Assembly: GCF_032854445.1 (NCBI RefSeq)
Contig: NC_088295.1
Coordinates: forward strand, 30,989,385 to 31,053,384
Direction of reading: 5' to 3'
Length of the DNA: 64,000 nucleotides
Source of the DNA: Liolophura sinensis
Taxonomy: Eukaryota > Mollusca > Polyplacophora > Chitonida > Chitonidae
In this document: positions 50,099 to 63,088 of the stretch, piece by piece
How the letters are laid out: the number at the start of each line of letters is the position of its first letter
How positions within the stretch are numbered: position 1 is the stretch's first letter
Translations under genes and position numbers: made by a program
The notes under the pieces: generated by a model
The model's database searches: none
What the model saw: the letters and a program-made list of their open reading frames with translations, nothing else
Told to the model about the DNA's origin: nothing

Positions 50099-52304
50099 GT
50101 TAAGCTGACGTGTCTTCATTAGACAGCTTTCTGTGACACATAGACTTACAGGTGTTCAGCACAAATCATGTGGTGTCATGTCATTAGGGCATTTGGAGAA
50201 CCTTTTTTCTGGGAGGGAATAAATGCTTTTAACTGACACAGTTGGCAAAACTTGTTACATGTATTTATGTTCAGTGTTGTATCAGAAAGTAAAGTGACTA
50301 TGGGAAAGTACCAGTGTACACCGGTGTAGAAGAAGATGGCACCATAATTCAGTTTAGAAATACAGGTAGAGTGGAAAGTTAAAACAAGACGAAAACTCAG
50401 GAGCAAATTCGTTTTGGTAGACTGAGAACTTCTTTCCATTGTATTTAGAAGCTGAGTTGAATAACGTAACAAATTTATGGATCACAACTGTATATTCAGT
50501 GAACGACGTTTCGGTATAGATTTCATGCGTGATAACGGCTTTAGTATTTACTGTAATTCTTCAACCTTTTCGCATGTTTGCAAGTTGTTTATTCAAGCAT
50601 ATTCTGAAGGCATTATTCAGTGTGGAGTGATACAATTATACTTTTTGTGAAGACCTGAAATAGGCCTATCCAAACAATGTTGTTTCGTCTCCAAAATCAA
50701 ATTGTAAGTGTGCATAAATTGCACTAAAGCTGGTCTTTCATGTGCAAAATGGTTCAGGAAGTAGGGTATGCTGAAACATTGCTCACTGAATGAATAGAAG
50801 TTGTAATGCATATATTTGTTATGTAGGCTGAGAAACCAGGGTTATTCGGATGAAATTAATATTCGAGATAGTGGAAATGTTAAGACTGGGCCTGTAAGTG
50901 ATACATACAGATTGCAAAAGCTGACTAAATCTGTGCTTCCAGGTGATTTAAGGCCTTTTTTTATAGCAAGATAAAATAATATGGCATATGCATTAATCAA
51001 ACCCCTGTATGTTTACTTCCAAGTGTGTCTTGAAGTTAAGAACTTCATTTCAGAGTTATTTTTGACTTTACCATGGTAACTGTTTGTATGGCCTTGTGGA
51101 AACATCAGTGCCAAGTATTGATGTTGTCTTGTCTGGAGGGTTGAAGGTAGCCTATAGTAGAACATTAGCAAACAAATGTACAGCCTACAGGTGGTCTGTC
51201 CTGGATTTCTCGCACATTATCACACATTATTCACCATTTACAGCATTTACCCACTTCATGTCAGTTACTGCTGAAGGTTGTGTGCTTAGTTCATGTGCAC
51301 TAGATTACGTGACTTACAATATACATGCTTTAAGCAATCCAAAACACGTGTGATAATGCTTTCAGATACTTATAGGTACCCTGATTATACACTGTCTTAA
51401 TGTGTTTGTATAGTTTTTGTAATGTATATGTATGATTAGCATGTGTGTAAATTTTATCTACATATAAATAAAGACTGTTTTATGTGAGTACAGTTTATTG
51501 GTTTAACACCCAGTGTGTTAATTACTGGTACAATATTGGTCATGGAAAAGGTACTTTAGTGCTATGCGATTTCAACATGTATATTTGCACTACAGGTTTG
51601 GATGTGGATATAAATTGAGTTGTGCGAAGCACTGTGACAATGGGATTTTAATTTAATTCCTCGTAGAGATAGCCTCATTTTTCTCATTTTAGATGCACTT
51701 GTTTTGACAATTTTTGAAAAGAAATCGATATCATGAAATTTTAGCACTAAGGATTCATACAGGAGCTGCATCTGATAGAATGTTGCATGTGAATATTGTT
51801 CAGCCCATAGCTGTTGATAGAATGTCTTCAGACTTTTTGAAAACAGTGAGATGACTTAAACTTCATTTCCTGTTGAAATTTGTACAGCTTCTGCTATTTC
51901 ATGTGACCTCTCTTGTCAGCCATCTTGGAATTATCCATCTTCTTGACATTTTGCATTTTACAGAATATAGAATTATACGCTGGAAATTTGATATTGTTAA
52001 ATACGTGAAGCGAATTATTTTTTTTTTACACACAAAGATATGTTCGCCCGTTAACTTTGGCATTTTCCATCATCTTATCATCATCCTCCCACGAGACAAG
52101 CTGAGTACTTTACTCCCTTTTCTTCATCTAACTATTTGCCCAATTTTGGTGTAATGAGTTTCCAGGTATAGGTCTGTGGCTGCCCACCGTAATGCCGTGG
52201 ACTAGACTTAATTAGGCTGGATTGGCGTGAAATAATTAGACAAGTCTGATGAGACTGGCTGATAAGACGATGGGCTTTTGTCTGAGCACTGGCTGTAATT
52301 TGCT

Positions 52305-52317
52305 CACCTGCCAGGTG
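52305..52317. promoter_or_regulatory. Palindromic double E-box CACCTGCCAGGTG
   Basis: Two CACCTG/CAGGTG boxes share a one-base spacer, giving a perfect 13-base palindrome. CACCTG is the core for Snail/ZEB and some bHLH factors. It lies in a repeat-poor block (about 52150-52330) that also has two TAATTA cores. Function inferred. Confidence 0.35.
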
Positions 52318-52579
52318 GTTATACAGCCTGCTGCTTTTTACAGCAGCTTATTTCCTTCATGGCCTTTATCATGGAGATATGAAAAGCCATACATGTTTAC
52401 TGAAGTTTTTGCTACATTTGCTTCTTTGTCTGATCACCAGAAGTAATCGAGATTGATTCCTGTTAAGTTTGCACAGTGTTCCTAATCTAAGAGGGTTTTT
52501 TTCTCACTTTGCCTCATCTCTTGTACATGGTTCGATGTCATCTGAAGTATTGCTCAAATTGCCTTATTTGTTGCCATGC

Positions 52580-52610
52580 TTTTTTTTTTTTGTTTTTTTT
52601 TTTTTTTTTT
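52580..52610 (+). repeat. Poly-T tract
   Basis: Two T runs separated by a single G, about 31 bases in total, on the PDE3 sense strand. Confidence 0.95.
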
Positions 52611-53641
52611 CGTAGCTATAGGGTTGGCTCTGTGGTTTTTCCTCTGCACATTCTGCACATACTAACTTCCCCCAATTTACAGTGACCATTGTAATCAACA
52701 GCGAAATACTAGAGGTGCCATTAGGTTAATTCATCTCCAAACCCTGTGGTTACTGCCGTACCATGACGCTGACAGATTGTCAGCTTTACTGGGCAAAGAC
52801 ATCGTGTCATATATGACAGGAAATTGGCCTTTCAGTAAAAACATCAGGATCTGAGCAATTGCTTTTACGGTAATGCCTAGTGTGTGAGGCAATGTTTAAC
52901 CCAGGGACATTCCTGTTAGCCTGTAGCACATTAAACATGGACACTTTACAACAGGGTTCTTTTGTTGTTGTTGTATTTGTTTGTTTTTTGGAAACAAAGA
53001 TCTAGTAGCAGATGAATGTGATGTATCTTAACTGTTTCACCTTTTACTTTATCTATATTTATTTTGCTGTACGTATGCTTGTAGTGCCACCAAGATATGT
53101 TCATACAGGATTTAATGGATAAAACTGTGATGTCATCTCATTATTTGAGAAATTTTATAATCCAGTATAGAAGACAAGTCGTAAGCTGGCACAAATAATC
53201 TTTTTTTTCTGCCGCCATTCCTCAGTTTCCCCTCCCTACTTATGTATAATGCTGTTTACCACAACCCAGCTTTTTAAGTTTGAGAATATATTTGGAGTAT
53301 TGTGTGACATTCTGCTTCTCACAAGATGACATGAAAGCATACAGATTATTATTAAATATTTAATGTACTGTGGATTTGATTTGAATTCTGAAAAGGTACA
53401 AATCCTGGTTTAATACAAATTACAAATTGAGACTGACCATAACATTTTGTGTCTGGTAAAGTTTACCAGAATTAGTTATCTGATACATATAATCTAAAAA
53501 TTTTGTCTTTCTTAGTGGAATGAAAGCTTCAAATTGCTGAACTTCAACCATTTGCATGAAAGTTTTTACATTAAAATACATGTATAGGCTCATTGCATAT
53601 AGAGATTACAAGTATACCGTATTTGTCCTATGCCTTTTTTA

Positions 53642-53722
53642 TCCCACCATAATGCTGGCTGCCATCGTACAAGTGAAATATTCTTGAGTACGGCGTAAAA
53701 CACAAATGAAATAAATAAAAAT
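53642..53722 (+). mobile_element. SINE family A, 3' tail fragment
   Basis: CCCACCATAATGCTGGCTGC, CAAGTGAAATATTCTTGAGT, ACGGCGTAAAACACAAATGA and AATAAATAAAAATA. It is little diverged, so a relatively recent truncated insertion. Confidence 0.9.
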
Positions 53723-54214
53723 ACATTATTGTATGAATGTCTAGCAATCTCAATACCCTATAAAAGTCGACAGCTTAGCCTTTGTGTTGTGATACACTGA
53801 GGCCTGTCTTTAAGTGAATAGCCCATGTTAAAAGATGGGGATATCAAAAATTTGACTGAATAACCAATAGAGAGTCGTAAAGAACTGCTGGGTGTAGTTA
53901 AAAATTGGGCATGTTTTTTGTTTGTACAGAATTACCTCAGACCTCACTCGGTTATCAGAATTCTCATACGAGACAGATACATGTAATAGATCAGGCAGCT
54001 AATGTATTGCTCATTTGTATAAGCTTTCAATGCCCTGTCATTATACAATATCTTTGTCCTAACTGTATCAGGTACATACATGAATGTGCTACTGTTACAC
54101 ATCAGTGCATCACCTGGTTCGTGTCAGCAAGAGATTTAATAGAAGCATATAAAAAAAATGCAAGCAAAACTAAGTAATTAATTACTTCTGACTCTGCATT
54201 CTATTCAGTTAAGG

Positions 54215-54422
54215 ACGGGGCCTCTGTGGCTCAGTTGGTTAGGTAACTAGAGCAGCGTAATGACCCAGGAGCCTCAAGTCCAGTTCATCCTGTCTTCCCC
54301 TCCGGCCATACGTGGGAAGGTCTGGCATCAACATGCAGATGGTCGTGGGTTTCCTCCGGGCTCTGCCTGGTTTCCTCCCACCATAATTCTGGCTGTTGAC
54401 ATATATGTGAAATATTCTTGAA
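54215..54422 (+). mobile_element. SINE family A, head-containing copy lacking the tail
   Basis: GGGGCCTCTGTGGCTCAGTT (A box), GCGTAATGACCCAGGAGCCT, CGTGGGAAGGTCTGGCATCA, GGCTCTGCCTGGTTTCCTCC and GTGAAATATTCTTGAA. The B-box region has a small deletion (GAGCCTCAAGTCCAGTTC) and the terminal block and tail are missing. Confidence 0.85.
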
Positions 54423-57400
54423 AGAAAAGTCCATACGCATCAGTCTGGTTGTCAAATATTTTGAGTACTTTAAAATTTTAAAACATCTTGTTATGTTCTG
54501 CCGGGGTGCATGATCTTTTCATGTATATTAGAATAAGTAACATGTATGCAAGATTTCAGGATTTCTTTACTTAAAAAATGTAGCAGACAATATGCTAAAA
54601 GGTATTTGTTGTTAAACATAAATTCACCACAACTACTTTAGTGAAAATTCTCTTAGAAAGTGTAGTATGTAAATAGCCTGAGGATGATGTAAGTTTAGAA
54701 TGATACAAGCATTTACATGTGTCTGCAAGTAGAATAGGTTGTTTTCTTTTGAAAGTACATTTTGTTATGAAACTTTGGAACAAGAGAAAAAACCTGAAAT
54801 CATCAAGGAATTCAACCTATAACTACATGTGTAGACTAATATCCATTGATCTTTTTATGACAAAGTATGGCAAAATATCTACCATGTAGATGGTAAAATT
54901 TGGCACAGAGTTAGAGAATCCTGTAGAAGCACTGGTTTGGCCAGCCTTCAGTGCTGATTGGCTTAGCAGTCACAAAAAGATGGCAAAACCAGCCTTACTG
55001 AATATGTCATTGTCAGTCCTATTAATTTTCATACCTTGCATGCTTTGTCAATAGCTACATGTACATATTATTTATATCTTTAGTGCTTGTATTGATTGTG
55101 TTTGTCTTTTTATTTTTTAAAACTGTTATTACATGTTTGGTAAATATACATGAAAACTGCACGCTTTTAATAATAAAGGTTGCGATGATGGTTGTCATAT
55201 TTGCACTTTGGAATTTTCACATATTGTGACCATATTATTCCCGTGCTAGGGTTTACACGTGCTATAATAATGAAGCAGAAATGACTGGTATTAATACAGC
55301 ATTCGCATCATCTTTATCAGTCTAAGAGGATTTCTGTGAGAAAGCTCCGTTAAAGGTAACTGAAATGAATGAAAAGGAACGTGTTAACTGGCATTCATGA
55401 GATACATGTACATGTATCTGTAGGATCCAGCTTTTACTTTGATCTTTTTTATCAGGGTTGAGGAAGTAGTAAAATAGCAAACTTGTGTGTCTTAAATTTC
55501 TGTCCAGGTAAGGTGTAAGCTTTCCTTTGTTGTGATTTTTCTACAAGAATATTGCATGTTACTTGTATGTGTATAGCTATGCTTGTTTGGCTTGCACGTC
55601 ACATATGTTATGTACCACAGTCAGATGAAGTGTTTCCGTGTTTATCTTATGTTCAGAAACATCAATCACTGTTAAAAGAAGAAAAAAAAAAAAACCCTTT
55701 CAAAACATGCAATATATTTAAGCTTGCTGAAGGATGCTATAAACCAGTTTGTGTTTACGTGTACATGTGGGTTAAGCAGATAAAACTGTATGGGTTATGT
55801 TGAATGCTGATGTCATTTGATACATAATACGTGTACGCTGAATTTTGTAATGGCATATGAAATATTGATACATTCAGAATTATTAAGAAGAGAATTATGG
55901 GTTATGCTTAGAGTTGCTCTTTGATTGAGCAAAACGCATGTACATGGTAGTTGTGGAGGTTAAAATTTAGTATCATTAAGGTTTTCAAAATTCTTCACAA
56001 CATGGTATGTTTTAATCAAGCCTGTACTGCTCGTAGTTCATGTACACATATTCCCTTAACAACTAAGAGCACATGTACAGTAATTGTTCAACTACCTATG
56101 CTGTTCATGTACTTGTTCACATTTGTTAGAGTGAAAGACAGCACCTGACTAATGTTTATATCCACTGAAAGATTACCATTCAAAGTATCTTAAACTGGTA
56201 CTAAAGAGGTTTTTTTTTTTTAGATTTTTTTCAACCATTATGTCACGTTTACTCAAACTCTCTGACGTTGAAGGTATTTTCGGTATTATAGTCAAAGCAG
56301 TAGCCTATGGTAGATAAAGTTGTGGACTTGGGCGTCCAAATGATAAGTAGTTTTCTTGGAAATTGAACATAGTTGTCATATGTCATGGAGTGAATGGGTA
56401 ATGGCTACATCACAGATTAGGCCGTGTAATCTGATAGCAACGCATTTGATTGGATAAAATTCTCAAGATGTCTGCCTGGATTCACACCAGCCATTTGTGC
56501 AGTATTGTCATTTTGTTCTACATGTTATTCAGTGAAATCTCATTAAAATAACAAAGAAAGCTTGAGTATCCTGCTTTCGATTGAAATATGTTTTATCCAG
56601 CTGCTGTCTTGCCCTTTAATACATGTACATATAAATGTATGTACGTCTTCTATGTTTACATTTATTACCACTTTCAGTCCTTCCATTGAGATGTTTTCTT
56701 TAAATGCCGATGATTCTATAAAGGCATGGAAACTTCAGTTGTCGGTGGTGCTAAGCCATTCATGCACTTGCTGTTAAAGTCAGTAAATTACCATAGTTTA
56801 GGAGGACAGCTCTGCGGGAACACGGTAGACCCTTTCAGGTTGATCTGAAGAGAGAGAAATAGAGATGGAAATTGGTTTGGGCAGTTAAGGTCTCTAAGGA
56901 TAAACATGTGTTAAAACCTACATATGTTCAGCATGAAAGGTGAATACCAAAATATAGGCATTCTGTACAGGTAAAGAAGCTCGACTAGTTTTGATGAGCT
57001 GATAATGTTTGTTAGTCTATGCTGTTACAGGTGTGTGCTGAGGGACATTTTGATGCATATACAATCGCTCTTCTATTTTCTATGTAAATGCTAACAATAC
57101 TATACTTGAACACAAATCTCTTGTGAAAAGAACTAGAGGTTTTTTTTTTTTAAAATGAAGTGATTTCTAGAGGAAGAGAAAATTTTCACTTTGAAGTACT
57201 CATCAAGATTGTTCCAGCTACCTATCTGATTCACAAATCTTGTCGTAACTTTCACTTGTGGATTTATTTCAGTGTTGAGAATATTTACCTTTATCTGCAA
57301 ATTGTGCTAAGCATATTTACCTTCAGTGACACACGCACACAAATCTGTCAAATACATTTATTTCAGCAACGTGGCTTACAGCTGTTACAACTGTCAAGCC

Positions 57401-59241
57401 AATAAAAACAAACAGTTTTTTTATAACCGCAATGTTAAGTGAACAAAGAGAATGATTGACAATGGACAAAGCAAAGTACTTGAATAATACCGTAAACCAT
57501 TAACCTTGCTTTAATGAATTTCAACATGAAAGGTTAAACATGTGCACACTTACAGTCCAATGTCCATTATGGTCATCACGTTTATTTTCTTCTCAACCAA
57601 TCATGCAGACATTTTTCAAACAGAACAGGTTTTTCAGTGTCATGGGTTGAATGGTTCTGTTCATGGGCTTTTTTGCTGACCTTGTTTTCAGTCAAAGTTT
57701 TTAATGTCCCTTAATGACAGTTGGAATGTGAAGGGCTATAACTTCGGTTATTTTAGTTTTAGATTCAGCTCTTGATTTATTTCCATTTTCTGGAACTTTC
57801 TCCATGGCAGAAACCTGTTGTTCCACAGTCCTGTATAACGACATACCTGTGAAGTTGCAATCCGTCGCTGGTTCCTACTCTAGACACGACAAACATATAG
57901 TATCAAAGAGATTATTCATTAGACCCCTTTTGTCCAAAACTAGATGTGGATCATGGTGAGTTGCATGTTTTCTGCGATGTTCACTTAAATCACATTAAAC
58001 ATATCTTTTATTAAGGATTTTATAATTTACTTCAAATATAAATTAAAAAACATGTTAGTTGAGGCCAGTGTTAAATCTGACAAACCATTAGCACGCTTGC
58101 TGTCAAAAGCCGGGCTATTTAGTTTGATTTCTCGGTTCACAGAGAGATCTGGGCATCATTTGTCCAAAGAGCATGGTGTATGGAAGCAACTGCAGAGTGA
58201 TGTAACAAACCATGTAGTATTGCCCAGTTTTACACCAATGCCGAGTTTGAAAGGTTCATAAATTACTAGCTGAACAGTTTTATAGATTGCTACAAAACAG
58301 CTATTGAAGAGAGGTGTCAGATAGCATAGATGGTTGATCATAATGGGCAAGCAGTGATTATTGTAATGACAGAGGGTTGAGGTATTATGACGTATGAACA
58401 TGTGTGTGCTAGGTTCACTGTCTGGAGCCAGTGACACAGAAGAAACTCTGAAGGGCAGAGGAGAAATACGAGCTTTATCAGGTTAATTATTGCAATTCTT
58501 CAAGACATTCTTCAACGTGGAGACAAGACAATGCTTTGTGAATAATCCGTCGCTGTTGGCACACATCAAGTCATAAAGTAGGTCAATCTCGGCCGAAGAT
58601 CTCTTGTCATTATCAGCCTTTTTGTTGGTAGTTGTATTCCCTGGGATACGCACGTGTGTTCTCACTGGCACCAGCTATCATGTCAAATACTTCACCTAAT
58701 CCATTCTGTGCATTTACAGGATTTATTAAGTGTGATCATAGTCATTGCTTCTTAATGGTACAGATTTTCTGTCTGTATGAAACAAACAGATTCAGATTAG
58801 TTGGATAACTAACATTAGAGCCTTCCTCAAACCGTTGAAATACACCAATCAAATTAACTGATTTTCGGGTCACTTGGATTGGAAGAATGTTAGTTCCTTG
58901 GTGATTCCAGCCAATCGGAATAGACTTGACTGAGAAGGATTTATACTAGAAGATGTTTATCTTGCCTGGATTTACTGCTGTCAACAGATGATGAAAGGAA
59001 AGGTTTTACAATACCTCTCCAATGTCAATCAGGGAATGGAGTATATTTTAATTTTGAACTAAACATTTGGATACTGAATTTCTTATGGATGTAATCTGGA
59101 AGCATACCACATTTGGTCATTGTTGTTGTTGCAGTGCATGCTTATCAAGATGACTAAATGGTTGGGTATTTCTGCTTTATGATAGATTTTATCTCCTTGA
59201 AAAAGTTTGAAATCAAGATTTGTTTGGACTGAAACATCTAC

Positions 59242-59316
59242 ATGTCAGAAGGTTTTTCAGTGATGTCTACTCGTTGTGACTGTGGTGATCGACATTGCGA
59301 TGGAAACTGTTGGCAG
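59242..59316 (+). CDS. Possible alternative first exon of the PDE3 gene
   Basis: An ATG opens 25 codons (MSEGFSVMSTRCDCGDRHCD then GNCWQ) that end exactly at TGGCAG|GTAAGG, a strong donor, in phase 0 like exon 1. An in-frame TGA lies four codons upstream, so it would act as a start exon. Spliced to the exon after 50098 it would give a shorter isoform without the membrane region, as short PDE3A forms lack theirs. As an internal exon it fails, because the available AG acceptors (before 59249 or 59261) put it in a different entry phase. The Cys/Asp-rich peptide matches no family I know; it could be a chance donor. Confidence 0.25.
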
Positions 59317-60807
59317 GTAAGGTTTTCACCAGATTTCAGCTAAACTGTACAAATTTTTTCGGCTGTTAACATGGTCAAGGATGAATTCTATGAACTTCAG
59401 TGTACAGCCTCAGTACAATTATATTTAATCCATAAACACAGGAACAAATTCTTCTGTAACATGTTGAGAGCTATTTATTACAAACATGTCTCCTTTGAGA
59501 CTGTAGCATTATGTGCTCAGTCACTGTATGTCAGAAGAAGAAAATAATGATGTACTTTGAGTCTGGTGATTGAGCTAGTAGTCCACCATTACAGCCAAAA
59601 TGATGACATAATGACATCACTACACCTATATTTTCGCACACCTCTATTTAGAAAGAAGTGGAAATTCATAAAATTTAACTTTACCTTGAGGGTTGGAAGA
59701 CCACATGCTTTGAACTGAGTCATTTAATCAAGCAAAATTGCTCATGGCTATCTGTATAATGAGGGAATGACATCATAATGTCAACCTTTGAAAAATGAAA
59801 ATTTATATTGTATTTGTGCTTCATATACCCAGCAGAAATCTATGTAAAATGTAATAACGATAATATTGTGACTTAAAAAATCCACTTTTTAAATGACATT
59901 TGCCAACCCTAATGAAGTGCTTTGTAGTCTTTCTGTGTGGGACTCTCCTGTGAAGTTGATTGGGTCTTTTTGTTTGTAGAGGTCTTCATTTTGCAAAGAA
60001 ACATCTACTTTGGTCAGTCATATACGGGTATTAAAATGTGGATGTTTTCATTAAAAATATCTTTATACATGCATAGTCAAGATTTTGTTCTATTTATACC
60101 TTGGCTGTAATATAGAGAATATATTGGCCACTTTCCAGGTTTGTCTGACTAGCATATAAATCTTTGATTTAAGCTGACAGTTACTTTAACGGTCCAAAAC
60201 TAAACCACAGCTGAATATTGATTACAAAACCAATTCGGCATGAGGTAGGGTATGACCAGGGAGCAGAATGAATTGTATACTGAATGCTTTGAAATATCTG
60301 ACAGTTTTATAGTTGAATTGTTCTGCTGCTTACCTGTACAGGTTTTGTGACAGTCTGCACTGAGCAGTGTAAATAGGTCCACAGGTGTCATTGACAGCTC
60401 TTGACCAGCTCCTACAGTACTGCATTCTTGGTAACCTTTGAAATTTAATTCAACATGGGGAACAATTGGAGTTATTGAAGTTGGTTATAAATCATGCTGA
60501 AGCTACATGTACATTTATTTGCAGCGGAACCAAGTGCAGTAAATGTGCATTTCCTGCATATGCTTCAGTGCTCATGATTGATTATTGTTTGCGGTGTGAT
60601 TGCAATTTACGTCCAGTTGTGCTTTAGCATTTGATATTTTGTCTTCTGACAGTGTTGTTTGGTACTGGCATGGGGAAATTCTGTAGAAGACTATAGAAGG
60701 CTTTAGCATGTTAGTTATTTCACCTATATATAAACATTTCTATAAACAATATTATCTGATTTTAGATGTATGTACTTCCTTTGCTGAACACTTACTAGAA
60801 ATCCATG

Positions 60808-61073
60808 TGGGGCCTCTGTGGCTCATTTGGTTAGCCCACTAGCACAGCCTAATGACCCACGAGCCTCTCACCAAGGCAATCGCTGTCAGCTCCAAGTCTA
60901 GCTCATGCTGGCTTCCTCTCTGGCTGTACGTGGGAAGGTCTGGCGGCAACGTGCAGATGGTCATGGGTTTCCATCCGGGATCTGCCCGGTTTCCTCCCAC
61001 CATAATGCTGGCCGTCGTTGTGTAAGTGAAATATTCTTGAGTACAGCATAAAACACCAATCAATTAAAATAAA
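60808..61073 (+). mobile_element. SINE family A, full-length copy
   Basis: GGGGCCTCTGTGGCTCATTT (A box), CTAGCACAGCCTAATGACCC, a B-box-like TCCAAGTCTAGCTCATGCTG, CGTGGGAAGGTCTGGCGGCA, TGCCCGGTTTCCTCCCACCA and TAAGTGAAATATTCTTGAGT, ending CAATCAATTAAAATAAAG. Sense to PDE3. Confidence 0.9.
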
Positions 61074-61167
61074 GAAATCAAAGTGCCTTCTAGTTTTCCA
61101 AGTGTGCAATGTGGAGATTACAGTATAGCTTGTTAAAAAGTTGCTAATGTAAACAGCCTGTCGCACG

Positions 61168-61204
61168 AGGAGTACTGCGCAAAACACCAATCAAATAAAT
61201 AGAA
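61168..61204 (+). mobile_element. SINE family A, terminal fragment
   Basis: GAGTACTGCGCAAAACACCA then ATCAAATAAATAG, only the final 35 or so bases of the element. Confidence 0.7.
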
Positions 61205-62312
61205 TGAAGTCCATGTATCATTATATAATACTCTTGCAGGATGTGGTGTTAGTTGTCTTCATGTTGTGTCATTGGCACATTTCAGTGAGGCCTCAGTTTG
61301 AACAATATGACTTGGGGACCCTTGAGCCACAGGGTCATTCATGCACCACAATGACATGATGAAAATAATGCTTAGAGTGACACTAAAACCTAAACAATGT
61401 GCCTGTGAATCTTTTGTTTCCTAAAAACAGTGCTGAATGTTGTTCTGCCAGCTCTTTGAAAATGAAGATTTAGAATGAATCCTCCTCTTTTCACTTGTTT
61501 CAATCTTGGCTGTTTCGTTGATGCCCGTTCATTTCTGATATAGATACAATATTGATATTTCCTACATGAGATACATGTAGTTGTTTTCCTGTTCATTAGT
61601 CTGAAACGATTAATTGTCAGTGAAAGTTTACATAGTACAGGACGAATGTTGAATAATGTATCTGTGCGGCTAGATTGATGGTTGGCAGTGGCACTGGGTG
61701 AACCTGTTAGGAACAGTGCTTTTCCTGGGGGCTTATCACTTTATTTACATGATTTGTCAGCCTCAGGGTGACATGGGAGCTGTTATTGTATCAGTTCATC
61801 GGGACTATTTGGTAGCTGTTGGCAGCAAAGGCTGTGGCCAGTCTCTGATCAAATATCTCCCGAAGTTCAATATCCTTTTCCTTTACAGTCACCTTCATTT
61901 ACCGTATTTCCTTACATTTCCTCTCACAAGAAAGCCCCTGACAAGCAGATCAGATCAGTGGTGGGGTGGCGGAAATGCTTAGTACAAAGGGGTAGCAGTT
62001 AGCACCTGGTCGGGGGTAAACTTATCTGTATGGTGGCTTGTTGTGCCAGGCTGAGTCAAATGGGGCACTGATCCCCTAAAGGTAAGCTGTCTGTGGCACT
62101 CTGCTCAAGGGTAATTTACTCCCATTTGTCTTCAAGTCATGTACACGTGCTCAAGAGTTTTGAGTGGGATCCCCTTCTGATCGTAGTAATAATGTGTATT
62201 GATCTCAGACTAAGCCCTAGCCACCTCACGTAGACCTGCCTCTCTAGCCCATTACAAGTGACGCCTGCTGGGAGGACAGTTTACCCAAATGGCAACAGGT
62301 AATTATCTCCCC

Positions 62313-62320
62313 TGACGTCA
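62313..62320. promoter_or_regulatory. Consensus CRE (TGACGTCA)
   Basis: Perfect CREB/ATF palindrome within a repeat-poor block (about 62250-62410) that also has AACAGGTAATTATCTCC. Regulatory use is inference. Confidence 0.4.
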
Positions 62321-62706
62321 TCAAGGGAGCACATCCTGTTCCTGTGCACCATAACTCAACCTGTAAAAACTTTCATTGTGGAACGAGAATCGCAAAGTGA
62401 TGGAGAATGATGAATATCCATGTTATATGTAGGTCAGCTGAGAATTAGGTCTGGAAGATGTGGTAAAATTGAACCAGCATAAATTGTCACACTGTACATT
62501 GACATAGTTGTTGTTACAAAATGTTTGTACAGTCGAGAAAAACAGCCTAGAGAAACACATTTCTAAAGTCTGTTGCCAGTTGGGATGGTATAATTAATTA
62601 AGGATAATAGTTATAAAAGGAAAGCTCTTTTTATTTTTTCTGACGTAAAAATAATTGTAAAGTCTTAAACTGAGTGTTTATTTTATTTTAACTTATAGTA
62701 CAGGTC

Positions 62707-62802
62707 TTTTTTTTTTTTTTACTCCATAGTGCTGGTCATTGTCATATAAGTGAAATATTCATGAGAACAGCATAAATCAGCAAGCAAATAAATAAATAAA
62801 TT
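62707..62802 (+). mobile_element. Poly-T followed by SINE family A tail
   Basis: About 14 T, then CTCCATAGTGCTGGTCATTG, TCATATAAGTGAAATATTCA and CAGCAAGCAAATAAATAAAT. A diverged 5'-truncated copy. Confidence 0.8.
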
Positions 62803-62810
62803 TATGTCGT

Positions 62811-62921
62811 GTTGTCTTGCAACAACCTGTGTATGGTCATGGTTTTCCTCTTGGCTGGCTGCCGTCGTAGAAGTGAAATATTCTTGAGTGCAGCATAAAA
62901 CACCAATCAAATAAATAAATT
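62811..62921 (+). mobile_element. SINE family A, 3' half
   Basis: GTCTTGCAACAACCTGTGTA, GGTCATGGTTTTCC, a deletion, then GGCTGGCTGCCGTCGTAGAA, GTGAAATATTCTTGAGTGCA and AATCAAATAAATAAATT. It sits directly behind the previous copy in the same orientation. Confidence 0.85.
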
Positions 62922-63088
62922 TATACCTTGTAGATTTAGATGTAGTAAATTGTAATTAATATCAACATGATTAGCTTTTATGTGATATACCCCGAGTATC
63001 GGCATTCGATATCCACAAGAAGAGGGACAGCAGTGTTAAGGTAAATGGTACGGGTGTATCTCTAAAAGTGGTGGTACGTGCGAAGGTT

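Noticed and set aside
61698-61982. 94-codon hydrophobic plus frame in the right-hand intron
   Set aside because: Phe/Leu-rich content follows from the T-rich strand; no splice borders in phase with the PDE3 exons.
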